A DNA stretch of 64,000 nt, taken from the NCBI GenBank assembly GCA_964581505.1, contig CAZOOR010000006.1, forward strand, positions 11,264-75,263. The letters run 5' to 3'. Under the pieces are notes generated by a model, which was given only the letters and a program-made list of their open reading frames with translations, searched no databases and was not told the origin of the DNA. This document shows, piece by piece, positions 24,350 through 33,933 of the stretch. The stretch's first letter is position 1. Each line of letters begins with the position of its first letter. Made by a program: the position numbers and the translations under genes. Origin of the DNA: CAZOOR01 sp964581505. GTDB lineage: Bacteria; Bacteroidota; Ignavibacteria; Kapaibacteriales; UBA2268.

Positions 24350-26752
24350 ATGTTACGACTGCTTTCAGTTATTATGTTTTTCGCTATTTTCGCTAATATC
24401 GAATGTTGGGCTAATAATAGCATTATCACAGGCTTTATCTTTAATAAAAAGACCGGCAAAGCATTGCCCGGGGCTACAATTCGCGTGCTTAATAAAAATA
24501 TTGGAACTTATTCTTCAACAAGTGGCTTTTTTAGATTGCAAGTACCGAAAGATACAAAAGACCTAAAAGTATCTTCAATTGGACATAAAAGCAAAATTGT
24601 AAATCTGCATAGCGGCGAGGATACTATTTTCGTTTATTTGAAGGAAATTGCTGTAAAGAATAAGGGAGTTACCGTAACCGGAAATATTGAACCTATGGAA
24701 ATAATTCGTAGAGCAATAGCCAAGAAGCAGGAAAATGTTGAAAAATTAAAAACGTTCAAAGGGCGACTGTATTCCAAAATTGTTTTTGAACTTGACGGGA
24801 CATTATTTGCAAACAGCCAAGGTGGGAAAAATCTATATGTAGGCACTAAAAATGAAAACTCAGAAGACCCTGAAAAATATCGCGCATTTCTATTTGAAAC
24901 ATTTTCCGATGTTTATATTGATTTTATAAAGAATGTATCAAGTACTTATATTATTCAGAGGCGGCAAACAGCAAATCTAAAGCCGAGCCAAAATCTAATG
25001 GCGATTTCCAAGTTTATTAATTTATATGATGATGAAGTACGTTTTGGAGATGTGAGCATTCAAACACCACTAAGCAAAGATGCTTTTTCATATTATAAAT
25101 ATAAAATTATTGATAAACAGATATATGATGATAAATATGTCTATGTGATTGATGTTATTCCGGCAACCAAACTTTTCCCTGCATTTAAAGGTATTCTCAA
25201 AATATTTGAAGATAATTATGCTATTGTCGAAGCTGATTTACAGCCATCGAATAATACGGTCATTGCCTTTATTGACTCGCTAAGGATTAAGCAAAAATAT
25301 AATAAATCCATAGAGAATATTTGGTATCCCGCTTTTTTTGAAATTACCGGCAAAGCAAGATTTGAAGTCGTAAAAGGTCTGTTGGACTTGAAAGCGGATT
25401 TGAAGGGAACAAGTATTTATTCCGATGTGGTATTAAACAAACCGTTACCCGATAGTATCTATCATCAGGAAAAAATAAAAAATATTTCAGTTGCCGAAGA
25501 TGCGGATTCCACAAAAGCAAATTTTTGGGAGAACAACTCTTTGCGGGAAGTAACACGGAAGGAAAGAGATATTTATCATAGAATTGATAGCCTCGTAGCA
25601 AACGATTCACTAAGCAAGAAATCTAATAATTCTAATGACTCCGCATTAAAATATACTATATTCCCTTACATTGATTACAATCGCGTCAATGCTTGCTCTT
25701 GCGGTTTATCTACTTATTTATCATTTAAAAATTTTACAATAGGTGGCTTAGCTTCTTATTCGCTTGGTCTGAAACGAGTCTTTTGGGAAGGAACGCTATC
25801 TCGTAAATTTAATATGAAAGACAATAAATCAATTAATCTCGGTATTTCTGCGTTTTCAAAAGTAGCACGGCTAAGCTTAGATAGAAGTTATGCAAATATC
25901 CTGAATACTTTTTTTGCCGGTTTTTTCCATTTTGATTATTACGACTATATGCGTCAAGACGGGCTATCGCTTTCCGGTGAATATAAATCATCTTTATTTA
26001 ATTTGGAATCAGGAATTAATGTATCCGAGCAAACATCATTACGGAAAATGACTAATAGTTCGTTATTTTCAAAAGCGGTATGGCGCGAAAACCCGAATAT
26101 TACCGAGGGGAAATATATAGTCGGTTTTCTGAAAGGACAAACCGGTGATGTGAATTTAATCAAGACAAGCGAAAATTTTGAGAATGAACTTGAATTTAGT
26201 ACTATATTTGGAACGAAAACAGAGAGCAAAAAATCTTTCTATTCACTTGTCGCCAGATATAAGGTTTCCATTCCTCTTATATACACAGGATACAGACCAA
26301 TTAAATTATATCTCTCATTGGAGGGTGCTTATAGCTCGGCAAATATACCTATGCAATATATGCCAAAGATGCAAAGTTCAATGTTGTTCATTACAAAATT
26401 CGGACAATTCCTGACGGCACCTCCGTCAAAATACGGCGGAAGAGAGTACTACGCCACACATGCCGCTCTTAATTTGGGTGATTTATGGTGGCGGGCATTA
26501 GGTTTGCCATTGTACGAAGGGAGAGGACTGAACCTAATACTAAGCGGTGCATATTCTCGCTTTTTTGCAAAAGGAAATTCAATATACTGCGATACAGGCA
26601 ATGAGCATTATTCTGAAATAGGTTTCGGCTTATCCCGAATACCTACATTTATTAGCAATGTTTTCTACTTATCATTCGATGTTCGTTGGGGCATCGGACC
26701 TGTGGCTTCGGGACGGTTCGGCTGGGCTTTGTCAATATCACTTCCGTTTTAA
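24350..26752 (+). CDS. DUF5686/carboxypeptidase-like-regulatory-domain outer-membrane protein
   Basis: 800 aa. Signal peptide about 1-21 (ending ECWA). Residues 25-100 are a CarboxypepD_reg-like beta sandwich (ITGFIFNKKTGKALPGATIRVL ... VSSIGHKSKIV), as found at the front of TonB-dependent receptors. Residues about 110-400 match the DUF5686 periplasmic part (MEIIRRAIAKKQENVEKLKTF). The C-terminal 350 residues are barrel strands ending in Phe (GRFGWALSISLPF). Found in many Bacteroidota; function unknown. Five bases after the BNR protein, so possibly linked to its display. Confidence 0.82.
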   Translation: MLRLLSVIMFFAIFANIECWANNSIITGFIFNKKTGKALPGATIRVLNKNIGTYSSTSGFFRLQVPKDTKDLKVSSIGHKSKIVNLHSGEDTIFVYLKEIAVKNKGVTVTGNIEPMEIIRRAIAKKQENVEKLKTFKGRLYSKIVFELDGTLFANSQGGKNLYVGTKNENSEDPEKYRAFLFETFSDVYIDFIKNVSSTYIIQRRQTANLKPSQNLMAISKFINLYDDEVRFGDVSIQTPLSKDAFSYYKYKIIDKQIYDDKYVYVIDVIPATKLFPAFKGILKIFEDNYAIVEADLQPSNNTVIAFIDSLRIKQKYNKSIENIWYPAFFEITGKARFEVVKGLLDLKADLKGTSIYSDVVLNKPLPDSIYHQEKIKNISVAEDADSTKANFWENNSLREVTRKERDIYHRIDSLVANDSLSKKSNNSNDSALKYTIFPYIDYNRVNACSCGLSTYLSFKNFTIGGLASYSLGLKRVFWEGTLSRKFNMKDNKSINLGISAFSKVARLSLDRSYANILNTFFAGFFHFDYYDYMRQDGLSLSGEYKSSLFNLESGINVSEQTSLRKMTNSSLFSKAVWRENPNITEGKYIVGFLKGQTGDVNLIKTSENFENELEFSTIFGTKTESKKSFYSLVARYKVSIPLIYTGYRPIKLYLSLEGAYSSANIPMQYMPKMQSSMLFITKFGQFLTAPPSKYGGREYYATHAALNLGDLWWRALGLPLYEGRGLNLILSGAYSRFFAKGNSIYCDTGNEHYSEIGFGLSRIPTFISNVFYLSFDVRWGIGPVASGRFGWALSISLPF

Positions 26753-26781
26753 CTTATGGAAAGAATAACAAATCAATAGAT

Positions 26782-27675
26782 TTATGAATTCTTATTTGTG
26801 CTGTGATTTATGTCGTTATTATTTTTAACTTGGTTATTGAAAAAAGTTTCCAATCTATGTTGTCCATATTTGGGAGCAATCCCATCAACAGATAATACCG
26901 TTAAGAAAAATTCTATCGGACCATAAATTTTAGATGAAGTAAAAGTCCTGAAAAACCATATAGTAAATTTTCTAATCCAATCAGGCAGATGTACAATTTT
27001 CACATCTTTTGAGTATGCATTTAGAGCCAAAGTTGCAATCTCATTTTGAGTTAAAATATCAGGTCCGCCAATACTTATTTCCGTTTCGGAAGTATTAATA
27101 GCCTGTACACAGATTTTAGCTAAGTCTTCACCATCTATCGGATTCATTTTGTACTGTCCATTCCCAAATAAATATACCTTACCTTTCTTAGCCATATTGA
27201 GAAAATCACTCATATCGGAATAAAATCCTGTTGGTCTTATTATAGTATATTCAAGAACGGAACTTTTCAATAAATCAACAAAGCGTTCTTTGGCTTCCAT
27301 TATTTTTAATTCACGCAGTTTGTCCCCGTGAAGAACGGAAATATAAATAAACTTCCTTACTCCTGATTGTAGAGCCTCATTCAACAAATTGACATTTGCC
27401 TGATAATCAACGTCCATATATGTTAATCCGTCTTTTTGTCTTGTTATGCCAACTGTCGAGATAACAACATCAACATCTTCACAGCAGTTAATTAATGTAT
27501 TTGCTTGTGTTACTTCGGCTGTTATTATATCCACGAAACTATTCTGTTGTATTGAAGACGGAATTTTTTTCGGATTGCGTACAATTGTTTTAACCGGATA
27601 TTTTTGGCGTATAAGTTCTTTTAGAATATAAGCACCCAAGTATCCGGTAGAGCCTGCTATTAGTATTTTTTTCAT
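26782..27675 (-). CDS. SDR/NmrA-type NAD(P)-binding protein
   Basis: 297 aa. Rossmann start with GSTGYLGAYIL (GxxGxxG) and a dinucleotide-binding Arg in TIVRNPKK; DVVISTVGITRQKDG; YISVLHG in place of a full YxxxK; TIIRPTGFYSDM. This is the atypical extended SDR group that includes NmrA-like and complex I assembly-type (NDUFA9-like) proteins. Substrate unknown. It is transcribed alone towards the DUF5686 gene. Confidence 0.85.
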   Translation of the reverse strand: MKKILIAGSTGYLGAYILKELIRQKYPVKTIVRNPKKIPSSIQQNSFVDIITAEVTQANTLINCCEDVDVVISTVGITRQKDGLTYMDVDYQANVNLLNEALQSGVRKFIYISVLHGDKLRELKIMEAKERFVDLLKSSVLEYTIIRPTGFYSDMSDFLNMAKKGKVYLFGNGQYKMNPIDGEDLAKICVQAINTSETEISIGGPDILTQNEIATLALNAYSKDVKIVHLPDWIRKFTIWFFRTFTSSKIYGPIEFFLTVLSVDGIAPKYGQHRLETFFNNQVKNNNDINHSTNKNS

Positions 27676-27745
27676 AATGTAATCTCCATATTATTTATAA
27701 TCAATATAGTACATTAGCCCTGTAGCTTGTTGTTTAGATATTTAC

Positions 27746-27778
27746 AAAAAAGGGTTACCCGTATTATCAAGTAACCCT
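27746..27778 (-). terminator. Rho-independent terminator of the OmpA-family gene
   Basis: On the minus strand AGGGTTAC (27778-27771) pairs with GTAACCCT (27758-27751), followed by TTTTTT. It lies 22 bases past the stop of the OmpA gene. Confidence 0.9.
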
Positions 27779-27799
27779 AATAATTAAAATTGACAATGC

Positions 27800-29716
27800 T
27801 TATTTTGGCGTAATAACATGAATCTGAACAGTACGGGAAAGTTGTCTGCCTATTGCTTTATCATTATTAAAGATAGGTACACTTTCGCCAACACCATAAA
27901 CATCTAACTTGACATCTTTCTTCTTTTTCTTAATATAATCCCTGACGGCTTCGGCACGGCGGCGAGCAAGTTTTTGATTATATTTATCATCACCTATCCT
28001 ATCCGTGTAACCGTAAATTTTAATAGTAGAGTTATATTTAACAGCCGGAATAATATATTCGTCAATAATCTTTTGGTCGGCTTGCGAGATTTCCGATTTA
28101 TCAAAATCGAAAAGAATAAGACTGAACTTAGAAACAATTCTATCCGGCAAATCTTCCGTTTTCTTTCTGTTCGTTGAGTAGTATTCAATAGGAATTGAAC
28201 CGGTAACTGTTTTCTCAACGCCATTAACGGTTGTAGCTGTTAGTTTATAATCAATAGGTACTTGCTTGTTTGTCAGTTCGTTCGGGCGGATAGTCCACTG
28301 CATTGGCGGGGGCAGACCCAAGCCTTTGTTTCGGCGTAGTAATCTATCCGATTGAGTTATTTCCATTGTCCAAGTGATAATGGAATCTTCGGATAGTGCA
28401 TAAGGAACAAATTCAATAAGAGAAGGCTCGGCAAGTCTTTGGTTCTCACTCTGTATCAATATAGGTTTGAATAAGTCCGGTGTATTACTATAGAATTCAA
28501 TTCTTCTATTTTCCGAAATGCCGTCCGGGTCGCGCAATGATGAAGGCTTTTGCGGCAATCCACCACCCTTAACAGTAATTTTTTTCGGGTCAATATCGAA
28601 ATTCTCTACGAGATAATCCTTTGCGTAAACTGCACGCATAAGAGCAAGGTCTTTGCTGTTTTTTTCGCTTGCTCCATCAATAGTGCCGACAATAGTTAGG
28701 TCGGCATTTGGTCTTGTCTCCATTCTTTTTCCGACAACATCAAGCGTACTCATATTGATTTTCATAGCATCGGGTTCTAATCTCTGTATCGAGAATTCAC
28801 CGCTTTCGGTTTTACCAATCATTACTTGTGCATCTTCCTGCGGTTCAATAGTATTCTTGTCAAGGAATATATAAGGAATGAATGGATAAAGCTCCGAATA
28901 CTGAACATCTTCTACTTTAACCGATTGAACCGGGGCAGTCGTACCGTCAGGATTGTAATATCTGACTTCCTTGAAACCAAGGTCAATACCTGCCGCAGGT
29001 TGCGGTTCGGGTTTTGAATCGCTTTCGAGTGAATATGTAAGATTAACACCCAGCCTCAATTGCGATGCTTTCCAAGTAGTTAAGTTTGTAGCCGCCGATA
29101 CTCTCGTTATCGGAAACCTGAACGATAGTTCCGGTGTTACATAAAACTTATCGCTTATTTGGAACATATAACCAACACCAATTGCCAATGCCGCACGGAT
29201 ATTTGTCGATGGAATATTATTGCTGTCAATTCCGTCTCCGTTCTCTGTTAATCTATAATCATTATCAATTGGAAAACCGAACTCTAAACCGGCAAGGAAA
29301 TAAAGCGGTTTAACCGGCAATAGGTTATGAAACTGCATAATCGGTGATACTTCCAAATAGCCGAGACCAAAATCATATTTTCGATTTCGATATGAAATAT
29401 TTTTCGAAAAAAGTTCTACGCTCATCGGATTATATCCGATTCTACCTGTCATTACAAATATATCGTCAATCGGGAACAGACCGATAAGTCCGAGATTTCC
29501 TGTGTACGATGTATTATTCTCATTGAAAAACGGATTGTCCGGTGATAAGCCGTCCGGAAATGCCGGTTGGTGCATATTTACATTCAATCCCCCATATATG
29601 CCCAATGACAGCGGAACTTTGAAATTGTCCGCTTTTTTTCCCGTGGCGTTCTGTGCTAATGTCGCTACGCTAAACGTAACGAATATGAACAAAAATAAGA
29701 TTGTTAACTTCCTCAT
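27800..29716 (-). CDS. OmpA-family outer-membrane protein with two OmpA-like domains
   Basis: 638 aa. Signal peptide 1-21. An N-terminal beta barrel (about 30-235; SLGIYGGLNVNMHQ, strands ending near LGVNLTYSLES) is followed by a proline-rich hinge. The first OmpA-like domain (about 330-415) has ADLTIVGTIDGASE and SENRRIEFYSN but is shortened. The second, standard one (about 530-638) has FDFDKSEIS, IYGYTDRIGDDKYNQKLARRRAEAVRDYI and RQLSRTVQIHV. OmpA domains grip peptidoglycan and link it to the outer membrane. Its own -7 box and strong terminator suggest a single, probably abundant, transcript. Confidence 0.93.
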   Translation of the reverse strand: MRKLTILFLFIFVTFSVATLAQNATGKKADNFKVPLSLGIYGGLNVNMHQPAFPDGLSPDNPFFNENNTSYTGNLGLIGLFPIDDIFVMTGRIGYNPMSVELFSKNISYRNRKYDFGLGYLEVSPIMQFHNLLPVKPLYFLAGLEFGFPIDNDYRLTENGDGIDSNNIPSTNIRAALAIGVGYMFQISDKFYVTPELSFRFPITRVSAATNLTTWKASQLRLGVNLTYSLESDSKPEPQPAAGIDLGFKEVRYYNPDGTTAPVQSVKVEDVQYSELYPFIPYIFLDKNTIEPQEDAQVMIGKTESGEFSIQRLEPDAMKINMSTLDVVGKRMETRPNADLTIVGTIDGASEKNSKDLALMRAVYAKDYLVENFDIDPKKITVKGGGLPQKPSSLRDPDGISENRRIEFYSNTPDLFKPILIQSENQRLAEPSLIEFVPYALSEDSIITWTMEITQSDRLLRRNKGLGLPPPMQWTIRPNELTNKQVPIDYKLTATTVNGVEKTVTGSIPIEYYSTNRKKTEDLPDRIVSKFSLILFDFDKSEISQADQKIIDEYIIPAVKYNSTIKIYGYTDRIGDDKYNQKLARRRAEAVRDYIKKKKKDVKLDVYGVGESVPIFNNDKAIGRQLSRTVQIHVITPK

Positions 29717-29768
29717 TGCTGCAACTCTTCTTTTTGTGAAAAATAATATTTATTCTTTTTTATACTTA

Positions 29769-29776
29769 CAAATTTA
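29769..29776 (-). promoter_or_regulatory. Predicted -7 box for the OmpA-family gene
   Basis: CAAATTTA on the plus strand is TAAATTTG on the minus strand, a perfect TAnnTTTG, 53 bases before the start codon. No convincing TTTG sits 19-21 bases upstream. Confidence 0.45.
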
Positions 29777-29784
29777 AGAAAAAA

Positions 29785-30417
29785 TTAATTGCTTCGCATT
29801 GTAAAAAGCAAAACGACCGTAATCACTGCGGCACTTACAACAGCAACCGGTTGCACAATGTCTTTCCAGAATGAAGACGGTGGTTCGGGAATTTTCGCTT
29901 TTGCAAATTTATAAGTACTTTCATTGTACAGTACGGCATCTTCACGTGAAATTTTATCTATATTTGTTTCTATATCGAAATTGAGGGGGAGTATTCTATT
30001 GTCCTTGAGTAGTAGAGTAGCTGATAAATCACAATCAATATATCTTAGCAATGAATCATTGTCGTTCTCATCATTAGCGTATTTCACAAGAATTGAATTG
30101 CTAAAATCAAGATAAGGTTTTTTGCTTGTTCCATTATCGCTGACAAAGAGAGCGATATTGGCATTTGCGGCGCGAGAGAGCAATAATGAATTAAAAAATC
30201 GTTCAGCTTCTATTGTTTTAATGTTAGAATATACGGTATCGCAGTTATTATGTATTAATTGAGTAATAATGCTGTCAGCCATTGCGACAAGATCCTGTTT
30301 AATAACTTTAATATTTGTCAAAGCCTCTCTCTGCTCAGCCACAGAAAAAGATGAAGTAAAAGACAATAACAAGAAAGAAAAAAATAAAAGCAAACTATTT
30401 TTCGGAAGATATTTCAT
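29785..30417 (-). CDS. Unknown secreted protein with C-terminal membrane anchor
   Basis: 210 aa. N-terminal signal peptide (SLLLFFSFLLLSFTSSFSVA), an alpha/beta periplasmic region (about 30-180) with VMADSIITQLIHNN-like helices and the beta segments ALFVSDNG and DCDLSATLLLKD, and a C-terminal transmembrane segment (VAVVSAAVITVVLLFTM). I recognise no family. It follows the PH-like membrane protein gene by three bases and precedes ompA, so it likely belongs to an envelope-related transcript starting near 30944. Confidence 0.55.
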   Translation of the reverse strand: MKYLPKNSLLLFFSFLLLSFTSSFSVAEQREALTNIKVIKQDLVAMADSIITQLIHNNCDTVYSNIKTIEAERFFNSLLLSRAANANIALFVSDNGTSKKPYLDFSNSILVKYANDENDNDSLLRYIDCDLSATLLLKDNRILPLNFDIETNIDKISREDAVLYNESTYKFAKAKIPEPPSSFWKDIVQPVAVVSAAVITVVLLFTMRSN

Positions 30418-30420
30418 TGG

Positions 30421-30912
30421 CTACCTGTGTGAAATATTCCGTTTCAGCTTGATAAAAGCAGATGTAAGTTCCCTTTCGCTCCAATATGAAGAAGGTCTGA
30501 TAATTAGCGGACGTTTGCGAATTTTTAATTTGATTTTAATTATCCTGAATTTACCGGTGTACTTGGCATATTCTCTGCCAATAAATATTCTTGCAATATC
30601 TTCCTTAGTAAAAGTCCGCTTCCTAAATCTATTACTGAAAATAACAAAATCCTCACCGATAATAATTTCCTTTTTCTTCGATGTTTCGACAAAAAGCCCG
30701 ACAGCAGTAAGAACAATAAATACAGCCAATAGTATGACGACAGGGTCAAGTAGAGTGAACGTCAGTGTACGGTCTGCCAAACTGCCCTTAATAAGAGCAT
30801 ATAAGATAATGGCAATTGCATAGACAGCAATATACTTCCAATAAAAATCCAATCTACGTGTGAAGGATTTTCCGTTTTCAATTTTTTCTGTATTGATGTC
30901 CGTCTTGTTCAT
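30421..30912 (-). CDS. Small membrane protein with PH-like C-terminal domain
   Basis: 163 aa. Two adjacent membrane helices (YIAVYAIAIILYALIKG and DPVVILLAVFIVLTAVGLFV, about 27-80), then about 80 residues resembling a bacterial PH domain (GEDFVIFSNRFRKRTFTKEDIARIFIGRE). Function unknown; the assignment as PH-like is by pattern only. Three bases separate it from the following gene. Confidence 0.55.
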   Translation of the reverse strand: MNKTDINTEKIENGKSFTRRLDFYWKYIAVYAIAIILYALIKGSLADRTLTFTLLDPVVILLAVFIVLTAVGLFVETSKKKEIIIGEDFVIFSNRFRKRTFTKEDIARIFIGREYAKYTGKFRIIKIKLKIRKRPLIIRPSSYWSERELTSAFIKLKRNISHR

Positions 30913-30943
30913 TTCAATTATTTAATAACAAAAACAATATACA

Positions 30944-30974
30944 CAAAGTTAATATTTTTAGAACAAAATACAAT
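30944..30974 (-). promoter_or_regulatory. Bacteroidota-type promoter upstream of 30912
   Basis: On the minus strand: ATTG (30974-30971), 19-base spacer, TAACTTTG (30951-30944). The -7 box is perfect; the -33 box has 3 of 4 bases. It starts the two-gene unit 30912-29785, separating it from murG. Confidence 0.6.
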
Positions 30975-30985
30975 AAATAATTATG

Positions 30986-32080
30986 CTAAGAGGCAAAAAG
31001 TTTCAAAATAAATTTAGCCGCATCTTTTGCGGCATTGGGTTTTGCAAGTGATTTTGCCGATACCGACATTTCGTTAATCTTTGATTCATTGTAGAGTAAC
31101 TCAGGAATAACGTATTCGATTTTATCCCACAATTGATTATCGCGGAGCATATAGCCGGCGCCCTTTTCTTCAAAAATCTTAGCATTATATGTCTGATGGT
31201 CATTTGCCGCATTAGGATATGGAACGAGCAATGCCGGTTTGGCAACAATGGCAAGTTCCGCTATCGTAGTAGCGCCGGAACGAGCTAGTACAATATCTGC
31301 GGCTGAATATGCCGAAGCCATATCATCAATAAACGGGAAAATCTTAATATTATCGGTTGCGGATATATTCGGTTTGAATGTATTGCCCGTCTGCCAAATA
31401 ATTTGCAAATCATCTGCTTTCCCAGATTTGATAAATTTTTCTACCGCTTGATTAATTGTTCTTGCTCCGAGGCTACCACCAAAAACAAGAACTGTTTTTT
31501 TATCAGTTTGCAAACCGAACTTATTCAAAGCCGTTTCGCTTGCGGGTAAATCAAGTAAATCTTGTCGGACAGGATTACCTATGTTAATTATCCTTGTTTT
31601 TGCACCTTGTTTCAAATATTTCAAACTTTCCTCGAAAGCAGTGAAAATAAGCGAACTGCGTGATGCAAGTGCTTTGATAGATTTTCCCGGATAGACATTG
31701 GACTCCATCAATACCAATGGTTTGCGTTTCATTGTTGCGGCAATTCCGGCAGGGTAGCTCAAATAAGCACCGGCACATAGTACGGCGTTTATTTCATATT
31801 TATCAATTAAATTCTGACAAATATTCATAGAACTCAAGGTTTTGAATGGAATAAGAAAATTAGCCGGTGAAAATTTACCCTTGAAGCCACGCATAGGAAT
31901 ATTATAAAAAGGATAGCCCGCTTCGGGTACTTTCTTCCCTTCTATTCTGTGAGCGTTACCAACAAATACGGCGTTAAAATCATCGCCGAGTTCATTTTGT
32001 AATTCTTCGACTACGGAAATTGCAGGGAACAGATGCCCCCCTGTCCCTCCGGCGGCAACAAGCAGATTAAATTTCGACAT
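30986..32080 (-). CDS. murG: UDP-GlcNAc:undecaprenyl-PP-MurNAc-pentapeptide transferase
   Basis: 364 aa, standard length. MurG makes lipid II from lipid I at the inner face of the cytoplasmic membrane. Signatures: AAGGTGGHLFPAISV at the N-terminus, the second glycine-rich VFGGSLGARTIN (about 190), and the donor-binding stretch RSGATTIAELAIVAKPALLVPYP with NDHQTYNAK. Surprisingly it is not in a mur/fts cluster but directly behind nadC (16-base gap) on the same strand, so it may be transcribed with the NAD genes. Confidence 0.97.
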   Translation of the reverse strand: MSKFNLLVAAGGTGGHLFPAISVVEELQNELGDDFNAVFVGNAHRIEGKKVPEAGYPFYNIPMRGFKGKFSPANFLIPFKTLSSMNICQNLIDKYEINAVLCAGAYLSYPAGIAATMKRKPLVLMESNVYPGKSIKALASRSSLIFTAFEESLKYLKQGAKTRIINIGNPVRQDLLDLPASETALNKFGLQTDKKTVLVFGGSLGARTINQAVEKFIKSGKADDLQIIWQTGNTFKPNISATDNIKIFPFIDDMASAYSAADIVLARSGATTIAELAIVAKPALLVPYPNAANDHQTYNAKIFEEKGAGYMLRDNQLWDKIEYVIPELLYNESKINEMSVSAKSLAKPNAAKDAAKFILKLFAS

Positions 32081-32096
32081 AGTTATTCATTATTAC

Positions 32097-32960
32097 TTAT
32101 AATTTTTCAAATTCAATATGTATATCGGCGGCTTTGACGCTATGTGTCAGCGCTCCTATTGATATTGCATTAATTCCGGTATCTAAATATTCTCTAAAAT
32201 TAGAGTAATTAATCCCACCGGACGACTCAATGAAAACGTCATTCCCGCCGGAATATGAGCGAATTAGTCTTACAGCCGAAATTGTTTGCTCACGATTCAT
32301 ATTGTCAAGCAAGAAACCGTCCACACCGGCTTGCATAGCCTCTTTGATTTGCTCTTCGTTCTCTACTTCGATTTCAAGCGGCAGAGTATAATGCTTTCCT
32401 TTGAGCATTGCGATAGCTTCGCTCACGCTTCCTGCGGCTTCTATATGATTATCCTTAATCAATATGCCCGAAGATAAATCCATTCTGTGATTATAACCGC
32501 CACCCATACTGACGGAATATTTCTCGAATAGCCGCAATCCGGGTGTTGTCTTTCGAGTATCAAGAATTTTCACATTATAAGGGCGGGCTATGGTGGCAAA
32601 CTTAGCCGCCATAGTGGCTATGCCGGACATTCTTTGAATTAGGTTGAGATACACCCTTTCCTTTTTCAAAATGTCGGCGGCATCACCGCTCAAAATTGCA
32701 ATAACAGTGCCGTCCGAAACAGATTCGCGGTCATTATGCAAAATTTCGACTTCCTGAGCCGAAAAAATATGCTTAGTCAGATTAATCCCTGCAAGCACAA
32801 TGTCCTCTTCTGCTTGAATAATAGCACGTACCGGATTGTCATCTCTATAAATACCGTCAGTAGTTTTATCCCCATCGGGTAAATCTTCGCGAAGGAACTC
32901 GTCTATTTTACGAGAAATATATTCTGCCGGCAGTTCTGTCAGTTGCGGATATTCAATCAA
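32097..32960 (-). CDS. nadC: Nicotinate-nucleotide pyrophosphorylase (carboxylating)
   Basis: 287 aa. Converts quinolinate and PRPP to nicotinate mononucleotide. Family segments: REDLPDGDKTTDGIY, RVYLNLIQRMSGIATMA, LDTRKTTPGLRLFEKYSVSMGGGYNHRMDLS, IKDNHI and FIESSGGINYSNFREY. It follows nadA by 11 bases, giving two consecutive steps of de novo NAD synthesis; nadB is not in the window. Confidence 0.97.
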   Translation of the reverse strand: MIEYPQLTELPAEYISRKIDEFLREDLPDGDKTTDGIYRDDNPVRAIIQAEEDIVLAGINLTKHIFSAQEVEILHNDRESVSDGTVIAILSGDAADILKKERVYLNLIQRMSGIATMAAKFATIARPYNVKILDTRKTTPGLRLFEKYSVSMGGGYNHRMDLSSGILIKDNHIEAAGSVSEAIAMLKGKHYTLPLEIEVENEEQIKEAMQAGVDGFLLDNMNREQTISAVRLIRSYSGGNDVFIESSGGINYSNFREYLDTGINAISIGALTHSVKAADIHIEFEKL

Positions 32961-32971
32961 TTTTCTTTCCT

Positions 32972-33892
32972 TTAACTTAGTTCGAGCATACGTTCGAGCG
33001 GCTTTAAAGCACGCAATCTTATTTCTTCGTCCATTATGATTTCCGGTTCGAGCGTTTCGAGTGCCGCAATCATTTTATCAATTGTGTTTAATTTCATATA
33101 TGGACAATTATTACAATCACACCCATCAATATTCGGTACCGAGTAATACTTTTTATCGGGCGCTTTCAATTCAATTTGATGAATGATACCCGGTTCGGTC
33201 AGAATAATAAATTCCTTCTTATTGCTATTTGTAGCATAGTTCAAAATACCTGTAGTCGAGCCGACAAAATCGGCATAATCCAATAGAGTTTGTGGGCATT
33301 CCGGATGTGCCAATACATCGGCTTCGGGGTATTTGCTCATCAAGTTCAGCAATTCTATTTCGGAAAACTGTTCGTGAACTTCGCAACTTCCGTCCCAAAG
33401 CACCATATCCCTACCGGTCTGTTTCATAACGTAAGAACCGAGATATTTATCGGGGGCAAAACATATTTTTTCGTTCGATGGCAGGGAATTAACTATCTTG
33501 ACAGAATTGGAAGAAGTAACAATAATATCCGACATTGCTTTGACATCAGCTGTACAATTGATATACGAAAGAATGGTATGGTCTGAATGCGCTTCCACCC
33601 ATTCCTTGAATTTAGCCGGTGGCGCCGAATCGGCGAGCGAGCAACCGGCTTCCATATCGGGTATTAGAACCGTTTTTGTCGGATTTAATATTTTGGCAGT
33701 TTCTGCCATAAAATGTACACCGCAGAACAATATTACATCTGCATCGGTTTCCTTAGCCGCCTGTGCCAAAGCCAGCGAATCGCCGAGGAAATCGGCTATA
33801 TCCTGTATCTCCGCTTCCTGATAATAATGAGCGAGAATTATTGCGTTACGCTCTTTTCTCAGACGGTTAAGTTTTTCTATTTTTGTTTCCAT
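32972..33892 (-). CDS. nadA: Quinolinate synthase
   Basis: 306 aa. A [4Fe-4S] enzyme condensing iminoaspartate with dihydroxyacetone phosphate. Visible: AHYYQEAEIQDIADFLGDSL, ILFCGVHFMAETAKIL, CFAPDKYLGSYV, HPECP and the C-terminal CDCNNCPYMKLNT. Conserved cysteines for the cluster are present. Followed closely by nadC. The upstream trmB gene ends 42 bases before it on the same strand. Confidence 0.97.
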   Translation of the reverse strand: METKIEKLNRLRKERNAIILAHYYQEAEIQDIADFLGDSLALAQAAKETDADVILFCGVHFMAETAKILNPTKTVLIPDMEAGCSLADSAPPAKFKEWVEAHSDHTILSYINCTADVKAMSDIIVTSSNSVKIVNSLPSNEKICFAPDKYLGSYVMKQTGRDMVLWDGSCEVHEQFSEIELLNLMSKYPEADVLAHPECPQTLLDYADFVGSTTGILNYATNSNKKEFIILTEPGIIHQIELKAPDKKYYSVPNIDGCDCNNCPYMKLNTIDKMIAALETLEPEIIMDEEIRLRALKPLERMLELS

Positions 33893-33933
33893 TGCTTACT
33901 TTCATCTTTTATTGTTTGAAACGAATTGTTTCC